This document shows, in pieces, positions 22,732-29,003 of a stretch of DNA of 64,000 bases. Origin of the DNA: Streptomyces sp. NBRC 110035 (GTDB lineage: Bacteria; Actinomycetota; Actinomycetes; Streptomycetales; Streptomycetaceae). Within the stretch, counting starts at the first letter, position 1, and each line of letters starts with the position of its first letter. The notes under the pieces are model-generated. The model was given only the letters and a program-made list of their open reading frames with translations, did no database searches and had not been told where the DNA came from. Location: contig NZ_BBNN01000025.1 of the NCBI RefSeq assembly GCF_000829695.1, positions 124,001 through 188,000 on the forward strand. Direction: 5' to 3'. Both the position numbers and the translations under genes were made by a program.

Positions 22732-23338
22732 TGTCGGCCTCCGGCACGCTCGCCCGGACTTCGATGGCCTCGCGCAGCAGCCCGTCCGCGTCGGCCTCCA
22801 GTACCAGGAGCCGGACATGGTTGCCGATCCGCTCGTACTTCTGCTGGGTGCCGTGGCCGTCCCACTGCGCCCGCGGATCGGTCACGTCGACCAGCGTCAC
22901 GTGCCGGAACAGGGCGGCATCCCGGGGGTGGATGTGCCACGACATCTGCCATCCGCCGGCCACCAGGTACAGCAGCTGCCAGCCGTCCTCATCAACGTCC
23001 GGCGACGCGGTGAGCACGCTCGTGTCGGGGTGGAGGGCGGTCAGCCAGGCGAGGAGCTGCGCACGCTCCCGGTACGCACCGTCCCGCTCGCGGATCCGGT
23101 CGGCGAGAGCCTCGACGGCGCGCTCGCGGTCCTGCTCGAACGAGTCAGCGTGCTGCTTCCAACGGCGTGCGTTCTGCTCCGCGTCCTGCAGGTCGGCGAT
23201 GAGGCAGGCGATCGCCGAGTCCGCGGCGACCAGGTCGGGGGCGAGCCAGGCGGCGAGGCGGTGGCGCCAGCCCCTGCGCGCGAGGGTGGGGGTGACCGGT
23301 TCGCCGGGGTGGTCACTACGGTTACTTGTTGTGGACAT
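22724..23338 (-). CDS. Hypothetical protein with coiled-coil (204 aa)
   Basis: GGAGCGG lies before ATG 23338. Residues about 40-100 form a charged coiled-coil (IADLQDAEQNARRWKQHADS). The C-terminal half is a compact alpha/beta domain (DEDGWQLLYLVAGGWQMSWH). The family was not recognised. It sits at the head of the WhiB sub-operon. Confidence 0.65.
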   Translation of the reverse strand: MSTTSNRSDHPGEPVTPTLARRGWRHRLAAWLAPDLVAADSAIACLIADLQDAEQNARRWKQHADSFEQDRERAVEALADRIRERDGAYRERAQLLAWLTALHPDTSVLTASPDVDEDGWQLLYLVAGGWQMSWHIHPRDAALFRHVTLVDVTDPRAQWDGHGTQQKYERIGNHVRLLVLEADADGLLREAIEVRASVPEADSA

Positions 23339-23412
23339 GGTCCGCTCCGGGTGGTCCGGGGCGGGTCCCTTCGTGGGGCCCCTTGTCCGGGTGGTGGTGC
23401 TGACGGGTTGGT

Positions 23413-24060
23413 TCAGAGGTTGCGCATGACGATCTTGGACAGCTGCATGACGAAGTGGTCGCGGTCGTCGTCGGTCATGTCGGGGTGGAAGGCGAAGTGG
23501 AGGCGGATGCGGGGGCGGTCGCCGTCGCCGGGGTCGATGCCGAGCTGGACGGTGTGGTCGTCGGGCTGGAGTCCGTCGGCGCTCAGGCTGTCGGCCCAGT
23601 CGGAGAGGTCGACGGGTTGGGGGTTGTTGTCGGTGCCGCAGTCGGGGCCGGAGCAGTCTTCGCGGCGGCCACGGTGTGTGGTGAGTCCGCCGTGGGACGG
23701 GTCCGGGCCTTCGTGCGTCGGCTCGGCAGCGGGGCGCCACGCCTTGACCGTGCGGTCGTACTGCTCGACCTCGACGGCCTCGACGGACTGGTCACTGTTC
23801 CACGGGTCCGAGTCCTGCATCTCCGTGAGGGGCTCGCGGTAGTGGACGCGGTACGCCTTCCCGTCGTCCGGGGCCCGGAAGATCAGTTCGTTGACCGACT
23901 CCCAACGGCGGGACTCGACGTACTCGCGGTGCAGCTCGATGGCGGCGCCGGGGTGCTCGGCGGTGTACTCGGGGTGCTCGGCAACGTAGGCCGCGTCGAC
24001 CATGTCGTGGGGCAGGCCCATGGTCTCGAGCTGGTCGGGGGTGAAAGTGCGGGTGATCAT
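23413..24060 (-). CDS. Hypothetical protein (215 aa)
   Basis: It starts at ATG 24060. The N-terminal 100 residues are acidic with many aromatic residues (HPEYTAEHPGAAIELHREYV, then RRWESVNELIFRAPDDGKAY). The C-terminal 70 form a beta-type segment (VQLGIDPGDGDRPRIRLHFA) with an acidic end. The bipartite look resembles uncharacterised actinophage early proteins. No catalytic motif is visible. Confidence 0.65.
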   Translation of the reverse strand: MITRTFTPDQLETMGLPHDMVDAAYVAEHPEYTAEHPGAAIELHREYVESRRWESVNELIFRAPDDGKAYRVHYREPLTEMQDSDPWNSDQSVEAVEVEQYDRTVKAWRPAAEPTHEGPDPSHGGLTTHRGRREDCSGPDCGTDNNPQPVDLSDWADSLSADGLQPDDHTVQLGIDPGDGDRPRIRLHFAFHPDMTDDDRDHFVMQLSKIVMRNL

Positions 24061-24066
24061 CAGGGG

Positions 24067-24243
24067 CTAGTCCTGTCGTGGTGTGGGCAGTTGGTCGAGG
24101 GCGTCGCCGAGGTCGCAGGCGAGGGTGCGCCAGCGTGCGGCTTGTGCGGGTGCGTGGCCGCCTCGGGTGTCGGCGGCAGTGAGGAGGGCTTCGACGATCT
24201 CGCCGAGGTCGTCGGTGCTCTCCAGGCGTACGACGGCGGCCAT
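24067..24243 (-). CDS. Hypothetical small protein (58 aa)
   Basis: GGGAGC lies before ATG 24243. The product MAAVVRLESTDDLGEIVEAL... is helical with one Cys. It ends 6 bases before the start of the next gene. The function is unknown. Confidence 0.6.
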   Translation of the reverse strand: MAAVVRLESTDDLGEIVEALLTAADTRGGHAPAQAARWRTLACDLGDALDQLPTPRQD

Positions 24244-24244
24244 G

Positions 24245-24364
24245 TCAGCTCCCTTCGGCCGGTGGGGTCGGTGCTGCTTGGGGTGTGGGGGTGGGTTCGC
24301 GTTCGGTGTGGGTGCAGCCGGTGAGGAGGGCTGCGGCGATGAGCGCGGCGGCCACGGTGCGCAT
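24245..24364 (-). CDS. Tiny lipoprotein (39 aa)
   Basis: ATG 24364 overlaps the SSB stop (TGATG). The product MRTVAAALIAAALLTGCTHT... has a signal sequence and lipobox LLTGC, then a Thr/Pro-rich tail (PTPTPQAAPTPPAEGS). After processing only about 23 residues would remain on the membrane outer face. Phage-encoded small lipoproteins can block superinfection, but no direct evidence is present here. Confidence 0.6.
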   Translation of the reverse strand: MRTVAAALIAAALLTGCTHTEREPTPTPQAAPTPPAEGS

Positions 24365-24885
24365 CAGAACGGAGGCTCGTCGCTGCGGCCCTGGCGCTGG
24401 GTGTTCTGGGGCTGTCCGACGTTCCAGGGGTCGTCTTGGGCCGGGGGGCCCTGGCGGTACTGCTGCTGGCCGCGCTGCTGGTTCTGCGGGGGCCGCTGCT
24501 GCTGTCCGCCCTGGGCGTTCTGCTGGCTCGCGGCGTCCTTCGACACGTTCGCCACGGCGTACGCGAGGTTCGGCGCGATGCTCCGGATCAGGAGGGCCGG
24601 CCGCTCGTGCTTCTGGCCGTCCTTCTCCCACGACTCCGTGCGGAGCTCGCCGGTGACGAGGACCTCCATGCCCTTGGCGAGGGTCTCGGTGGCGTTCTCG
24701 GCGAGGCGCTCCCAGGCGGTGCCGCGGATGTAGAAGACGTCGCCGTCCTCCCACTGGTTGGTCTGCTTGTTGAGCCTGCGCGAGTTGAAAGCCAGGGGGA
24801 TGGAGGCGACGGCCTTCGAGGACTGGGTGAAGCGGAGTTCGGGGTCGGCGGTGAGGCGTCCGACGCCGGTCAGGGTGGGCAGCAT
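24364..24885 (-). CDS. ssb: Single-stranded DNA-binding protein
   Basis: AAGGAG precedes ATG 24885. Residues 1-110 are the OB-fold (MLPTLTGVGRLTADPELRFT, FYIRGTAWERLAENA, GMEVLVTGELRTESWEKDGQ). A Gln/Gly-rich linker follows. The tail SDEPPF keeps the acidic tip used to recruit partners. It lies in the replication region with the loader and initiator. Confidence 0.92.
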   Translation of the reverse strand: MLPTLTGVGRLTADPELRFTQSSKAVASIPLAFNSRRLNKQTNQWEDGDVFYIRGTAWERLAENATETLAKGMEVLVTGELRTESWEKDGQKHERPALLIRSIAPNLAYAVANVSKDAASQQNAQGGQQQRPPQNQQRGQQQYRQGPPAQDDPWNVGQPQNTQRQGRSDEPPF

Positions 24886-24919
24886 GTGGGTCAGTTCTCC
24901 TTCGTGGTGGCGTGCGGGG

Positions 24920-25243
24920 TCAGCTGACGTCCGGGATGAGGAGCCATCCCGGCTGCGGGTGGTCGGGGTGCCCGAGCTTGAGCGCGGCTGCGTGCAGTGC
25001 GGCGTTCCAGGCGGGGATCTCGTAGCGCTCGAAGGACTCGGGGGTGATGACCTTGAAGTCGCCGAGGTCGACGTCGTGGAACTCGGTGACGAGGAAGGTC
25101 ATGTCGCGGTCGTAGTCGCCGCCGTGGCAGAAGCCGACTCGGGCGTTCTCCGGCTGGCCCTTGAGGGCTTCCTTGAGGGTGTCGTTGTCGGTGTCGGGGA
25201 TGCGGAAGCCGTAGGCGAAGTAGGTGGACTGCTGCATGCCCAT
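24920..25243 (-). CDS. Hypothetical protein (107 aa)
   Basis: AGGAG precedes ATG 25243; ATG 25237 is an alternative. The protein (MGMQQSTYFAYGFRIPDTDND...) alternates beta segments and short loops (DRDMTFLVTEFHDVDLGDFK), ending LGHPDHPQPGWLLIPDVS. It is a family seen in Streptomyces phages, without known function. It is adjacent to SSB. Confidence 0.65.
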   Translation of the reverse strand: MGMQQSTYFAYGFRIPDTDNDTLKEALKGQPENARVGFCHGGDYDRDMTFLVTEFHDVDLGDFKVITPESFERYEIPAWNAALHAAALKLGHPDHPQPGWLLIPDVS

Positions 25244-25449
25244 GGGGCGGTCTCCTGGATCGGGATGGTCATCTGGCCGGGGTGGATGTCGGGCGCGGCG
25301 GTGGTGGTCGTGGTGGGGGCCGGTGGGCGGGCTGCCGGTCTCGGTGCGGGCGGTGGGATGAGGCCGTTCTTCCGGCCGCAGATGTAGCCGTAGCCGCGGT
25401 CCTTGGACTCCTTCGTGCGGAGGCGGCGGGGGCAGAAGCGGCACTTCAT
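25099..25449 (-). CDS. Small zinc-ribbon-start protein, C-terminal extent uncertain
   Basis: ATG 25449 overlaps the upstream stop (ATGA). The first 30 residues (MKCRFCPRRLRTKESKDRGY, then GYICGRKNG) are a convincing small zinc-binding start. After about residue 60 the frame runs 145 bases through the next gene, where it is Ser/Thr/Pro repeats typical of a shadow frame. The real end may be altered by a frameshift near 25245. Confidence 0.5.
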   Translation of the reverse strand: MKCRFCPRRLRTKESKDRGYGYICGRKNGLIPPPAPRPAARPPAPTTTTTAAPDIHPGQMTIPIQETAPWACSSPPTSPTASASPTPTTTPSRKPSRASRRTPESASATAATTTAT

Positions 25450-25745
25450 CGGGTCTGCCTCCTCTTCCGACGATGTGCGGCGAGGCTGGTTACGCCGACG
25501 GGGAGGGGGAGCTGTTGGGCCCGGGTGGGGCAGGTGGCGATGTGGGGCTTGTGGAGTCGCTCCCAGGCCATGAGGGGGAGTTCGTCGGTGGGGCGGCGGG
25601 AGCGCCAGGCGCCGGTGCCGTCGCAGCGGACGGCGGTGTTGCCGGCGGGGTCGGGGTCGGGGTTGACGGGGAGGCGCTTTCCGGCCTCGGTGATGGTCCA
25701 GAGGACGGGCTGTCGGCAGTCCCGGCAGGGGAGGAGTCGTTTCAT
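25446..25745 (-). CDS. Zinc-ribbon hypothetical protein (99 aa)
   Basis: ATG 25745 overlaps the upstream stop (ATGA). It begins MKRLLPCRDCRQPVLWTITE and has a second site around AVRCDGTGAW, with CPTRAQQ near the end. It is small and basic at the C-terminus (HRRKRRQTR), so probably a nucleic-acid binder. Confidence 0.6.
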   Translation of the reverse strand: MKRLLPCRDCRQPVLWTITEAGKRLPVNPDPDPAGNTAVRCDGTGAWRSRRPTDELPLMAWERLHKPHIATCPTRAQQLPLPVGVTSLAAHRRKRRQTR

Positions 25746-26005
25746 GGCGTGGTGGTTGGTGTCGGGGTTCGGGTGGGGTGGGTGTCGGGGAGGGCGATCT
25801 GGTGGCCGTCGGTCTGGGTGGTGCAGGGTTGGCCGACGGGGGCGTGGCACTCAGCGCATCCGGTTGTCATGGCCCAGGCGAGTCGGCGGGCGTCGTGCGT
25901 GTCCGCACGCCGGGCCACCGTGCCGCGCGGGTTCGTGCACAACTCGCCGGCGGCGGCCTTGCACCAGGGGCAGCGGACGGCCATCTGCGGGAACCGATAG
26001 TTCAT
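25742..26005 (-). CDS. Phage zinc-finger protein with two CxxC...C motifs (87 aa)
   Basis: ATG 26005 overlaps the loader stop. Two copies of a short motif are present: CPWCKAAAGELCTNPRG (about 12-28) and CAECHAPVGQPCTTQTDG (about 50-67). Both are of the CPxCxAxxGxxC type seen in actinophage DNA-binding zinc proteins. The tail is Thr/Pro-rich. The gene is coupled to the helicase loader. Confidence 0.7.
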   Translation of the reverse strand: MNYRFPQMAVRCPWCKAAAGELCTNPRGTVARRADTHDARRLAWAMTTGCAECHAPVGQPCTTQTDGHQIALPDTHPTRTPTPTTTP

Positions 26006-26763
26006 GCCGCGCTCCGCGACTGGCGGCGGCGGTCGGGGCCGGTGAGGGTGACGACGGTGGCGTCCTGAGCGAGGCGGGAGGCCAGGCGCTCACCGAGACG
26101 CGACGTCAAGTCGGGGGCGGTCGGGCGGCCTTCGTCATCGACGGGCGACCGGACCGGCAGGTTTGTCGTCACGATCGTCGGGAGGCACTCGTTGTAGCGC
26201 TCGTTCAGCAGTCGGTACGTGGCCTCTTCCGTCCATTCCGAGAGCTTCTCGGTGCCAAGGTCATCCAGGAGGAGCAGCGGGATGCGGGTGAGGCGGCGCA
26301 GCTCGTGCTCCATGCCCTTCGGAGAGCCGCCGGGGCGCAACAGCCCGTACATGTCGGGCGCGGTGATGGCGATCATCTCGAAGCGCTTCGGGCCGGCTTC
26401 CGCGATCCGTCGGAGGGCGCCGTACGCCTGGTGGGTTTTGCCGGTGCCGATGGTGCCGCGCAGGACAAGAGTGCCGGCGGCCTCGGGGTGGGCGACGACG
26501 GTGTCGGCCCATTCGGTGATCTCGGTTTCCGTCGCGGCCGCGTCGCGGAAGCGGCGGGGGACCGCGGTGGTCCAGCGGGCCAGGGCGAAGGCTGCGCGCT
26601 GGCGGCGGTGGTACTCCGGGTGACCGGGCTCGTCAGGGGTGGGCGTGTTGTCGACGGGCCCGGCGGTGACGTTCGGCCGGATCTGCTTGATGCGGGCCAT
26701 GAGGCGGGCGAGTTCGGAGACCTGATGGGTGGGGCTCTCGCCGATCGTCTGGGGTTCAGCCAT
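26002..26763 (-). CDS. DnaC-like AAA+ helicase loader
   Basis: AAGGAG precedes ATG 26763. Walker A GTIGTGKT lies at 103-110 and Walker B LLLLDDLGTEK near 157-167, with a sensor-1-like IVTTNLP further on, all typical of DnaC/IstB-type loaders (253 aa). The first 60 residues would bind the replicative helicase. It follows the initiator gene by 12 bases, giving an O-P-like replication pair. Confidence 0.88.
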   Translation of the reverse strand: MAEPQTIGESPTHQVSELARLMARIKQIRPNVTAGPVDNTPTPDEPGHPEYHRRQRAAFALARWTTAVPRRFRDAAATETEITEWADTVVAHPEAAGTLVLRGTIGTGKTHQAYGALRRIAEAGPKRFEMIAITAPDMYGLLRPGGSPKGMEHELRRLTRIPLLLLDDLGTEKLSEWTEEATYRLLNERYNECLPTIVTTNLPVRSPVDDEGRPTAPDLTSRLGERLASRLAQDATVVTLTGPDRRRQSRSAA

Positions 26764-26775
26764 GGGTCAACTCCT

Positions 26776-27600
26776 TCAGAATCCGAGGTCGTTTTCGTAG
26801 GCCTCTTCGGGCGGGCACTGGAAGGGCTGGTAGCCGGGGGCGCGCCGTGGTGGGGGTGTAGTCGGCGGTTTAGAGCCGGGGGAAGGAAGCGGAGGTAGCT
26901 CTTTCCAGCCGGGGAGGAAGTATCGGGCGTAGCTGATTTCTCGGCTTCCGGCCTGCTTTGCAGCGAATGCGGCGAGGGCCTCGATTCCGGTTTTCTTGAT
27001 CAGGGCTTCGAGGACGAACCATTCGGGGGTGGTGAGGTTCCAGCGGACGATGACCCCGGCTGCGGTGAGGGCGTCGACGAGGGGTCGGGCGTTGGGGGGG
27101 ATGGGGGTGCCGGTGTCGGGTGGGGCCTGCGGGGCTTGCTTGCTCTCACTCCTGGTCGGAGTGGTTTGGTTGAGGGGCCCGGAATCAGGGCCCCTAGAGG
27201 CCCTGATTCCGGGCCCCCCCGGCCCGGATTCCGGGCCCCTAGCGTTTCCGCTAGGGGCCCTGATTCCGGGCCCCTGCTGATCGGCTACCGGCCCTGATTC
27301 CGGGCCGGTAGTGCCAGGGGAAGGACGCGTGTACCCCACGGCGAACGGCAGCTCGTACATCGCCGGACGACTGCCGACAGCAGCCTCCACCTCGACCAGC
27401 TCGCCGGACTCCAGCGCCTTGTCGACCGCGTGCTGGACGACAGATCGGGAGGCGTTGAGGCGGGCACGGAATTCGGTGGTGCCCATGCGGACCCGGCAAT
27501 CTGGCCCAGTGGCTTTGTCCGCGACAGCGAGCAGCACCATGCGAGGGTTTCCCTTTGTCTGGGAATGGTTCCAAACCCAGTGCATGGCGTTGATGGTCAA
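26776..27600 (-). CDS. Replication initiator (lambda O-like layout) with internal iteron array
   Basis: TTG 27600 after GAGAG is preferred; ATG 27585 is the alternative. Residues 1-95 are a winged-HTH domain (MHWVWNHSQTKGNPRMVLLA, then TEFRARLNASRSVVQHAVDK). Residues 98-142 are Gly/Pro/Ser repeats (GPESGP, GPGIRA) coded by five iterons. Residues 180-274 are a C-terminal domain (VIVRWNLTTPEWFVLEALIK) likely to contact the loader. DNA-binding domain, iteron linker and partner domain match the plan of lambda O. No primase motif is seen. Confidence 0.75.
   Translation of the reverse strand: MTINAMHWVWNHSQTKGNPRMVLLAVADKATGPDCRVRMGTTEFRARLNASRSVVQHAVDKALESGELVEVEAAVGSRPAMYELPFAVGYTRPSPGTTGPESGPVADQQGPGIRAPSGNARGPESGPGGPGIRASRGPDSGPLNQTTPTRSESKQAPQAPPDTGTPIPPNARPLVDALTAAGVIVRWNLTTPEWFVLEALIKKTGIEALAAFAAKQAGSREISYARYFLPGWKELPPLPSPGSKPPTTPPPRRAPGYQPFQCPPEEAYENDLGF
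27174..27308. repeat. Five iterons inside the initiator gene (candidate origin)
   Basis: Copies of a 21-base unit with core GGCCCTGATTCCGGGCC lie at 27174-27194 (inverted), 27197-27217, 27219-27239, 27254-27274 and 27288-27308. Arms vary slightly, the TGATTCC core is kept in four and GGATTCC in one. A CCCCTAGCG/CGCTAGGGG hairpin (27236-27257) lies between copies three and four. The unit is close to two helical turns and the five copies fill 135 bases. Confidence 0.75.
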
Positions 27601-27635
27601 CGTGCTGCTCTCTTTTCCGGAGAAGGTGAAAGGCG

Positions 27636-28078
27636 TCAGGAAGAGATCGGGTGTGCCGCCGCTCCTACGGCGGAGAGGTGGCGCGGCAGGCAGGTGGTCA
27701 GGTTGGGGTCCTGGTAGGCACCAGCCGTGGCGGCCGCGACGCACACATCGGCAACCAAGTGGCCGGCCCCCTTGACCCTGTCCAGGGAGTCCCTAAGGTC
27801 CTGCCGCTGCTGCTCTGACGGTCCGTACCCGGCCGATTCCATGAAGGACCTAGCCCACGCGTCCTCGACCATCGCCAGGGTTTCGTTGGCCTGGGTCTTC
27901 GCGAGATCGTCGCCGTGCAGGCCGAAGTGGAGCACGGTCGACTGGTGGAGTCCTGCGCAGCCTTCTTGTTGAGGGGCGCGCGGCGGGCAAGGGCCCCTCG
28001 CACATGGCGAAGTTGACCGGCTTCACACGCGAGTGGGTTGCGAAGATCGCCCCCGACCCGAAGCGTTCTGCCTGACAT
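27636..28078 (-). pseudogene. Frameshifted phage gene with strong ribosome site
   Basis: GAGGAGG lies 7 bases before ATG 28078 (MSGRTLRVGGDLRNPLACEA...). This frame is coding-like for about 45 codons, to KKAAQDSTS near 27945. Good coding then continues in another frame, from GTG 27935 (VLHFGLHGDDLAKTQANETL) to the stop at 27636. One base change near 27940-27955 would join them. On the + strand of the same stretch an HTH-like frame (MAKLTGFTREWVAKIAPDPK, ending 28075) also exists, so the coding strand of the first part is uncertain. Confidence 0.5.
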
Positions 28079-28117
28079 CTGCTGTCCTCCTCTCTGGTCG
28101 TGGGGTTGGTGGTGGCC

Positions 28118-28154
28118 GGTGGCCCGGCGGCCGGATGTCATCCGCCGGGCCACC
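28118..28154 (-). terminator. 13-bp perfect hairpin after the second WhiB gene
   Basis: GGTGGCCCGGCGG (28118-28130) pairs with its complement (28142-28154) across 11 bases. It lies between the WhiB stop at 28159 and the next ribosome site near 28086. It is probably a terminator separating two transcription units. Confidence 0.65.
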
Positions 28155-28158
28155 GGAG

Positions 28159-28551
28159 CTAACTGAGCCGGTACGCCTGGTGATAGAGCCGGTACGCTGC
28201 ACGGCAGTCGTCGCACGCGGCCTCGCCAGCCCGCTGGTGCCGGCGGTAGCCAGCCGAGGTTCCACGCTCCTCCCGGCAACGCGTCCCGACCCGCTTCGGC
28301 CTCGACTCCCCGGCGGTCTTCTGTTCACGGGCCAGCTGCCACCGCTGCCCGGCCGACAGCCCGCCCGCGATCCCGTCCCGCGCGCTCTTCCCGAGACCGT
28401 GCTCACGGACGAGGACGGCCTCCAGGCATGCCTCCCGCACCGGGCAGGCCCAGCAAATGGCCAGAGCCTCAGCGGCCTTCCCCTGGCAGAACCAGATCTC
28501 GGGGTCCCCGCCCCTGCACGCAGCGTCTAGCTCCCAGTCCCGGTCCCTCAT
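28159..28551 (-). CDS. Second WhiB-like protein with C-terminal Cys module (130 aa)
   Basis: ATG 28551 overlaps the upstream stop (ATGA). C12, C33, C36 and C42 repeat the WhiB iron-sulfur spacing exactly, followed by GIAGGLSAGQRWQL. The C-terminal part has CREERGTSAGYRRHQRAGEA then CDDCRAAYRLYHQ, a module shared with the next gene. It probably regulates transcription; mycobacteriophage TM4 WhiB represses host whiB2, a known precedent. Confidence 0.85.
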   Translation of the reverse strand: MRDRDWELDAACRGGDPEIWFCQGKAAEALAICWACPVREACLEAVLVREHGLGKSARDGIAGGLSAGQRWQLAREQKTAGESRPKRVGTRCREERGTSAGYRRHQRAGEAACDDCRAAYRLYHQAYRLS

Positions 28552-29003
28552 GCGGCCACCTCCGGGGCGCCGATGTAGGTGCCGTGCTTGCGGTAGTAGC
28601 GGTCCGCGACCGCGTTCGCGTCCTTGCACGGCTGGCATGGGGCTTCGCCGCGGCGGTGGTGCCGGCCGTACCCCTTCCGGGTGCCGCACACCGGGGTCCG
28701 GCCGGCGGGCATTTTGCGGGTGCCGGTGCGGGACATGCACTCGTCGGCCGGAACAGCCAGGTCGGGAAACCAGGCCCGGATCTTCGCCGAATTGATCCCG
28801 AGGCGGCGAGCGATGACCGAGTACAGTACGCCCCGCTCGAACAGCAGGGAGGCGGCGTACCAGGCCTCGTCCTCGGTGAGCGTCCAGCCCTCCCGGCCCC
28901 CGTTCGCCGCACGCTCGATGGCGATCAGGTCCAGGCAGACCAGGCCCTCCGAGGTGGCCATCCACACGGTGGGAGCGGCCGCTACGTGCGTAATCGAGAT
29001 CAT
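28548..29003 (-). CDS. HTH protein sharing the C-terminal Cys module (151 aa)
   Basis: ATG 29003 overlaps the helicase stop (ATGA). Residues about 50-85 form a homeodomain-like HTH (LLFERGVLYSVIARRLGINS, then AKIRAWFPD). The C-terminal CGTRKGYGRHHRRGEAPCQP followed by CKDANAVADRYYRKHG is the same C-G-T-x2-G-Y-x-R-H-x-R-x-G-E-x2-C-x2-C module as in the adjacent WhiB protein. It is probably a DNA-binding regulator. Confidence 0.7.
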   Translation of the reverse strand: MISITHVAAAPTVWMATSEGLVCLDLIAIERAANGGREGWTLTEDEAWYAASLLFERGVLYSVIARRLGINSAKIRAWFPDLAVPADECMSRTGTRKMPAGRTPVCGTRKGYGRHHRRGEAPCQPCKDANAVADRYYRKHGTYIGAPEVAA

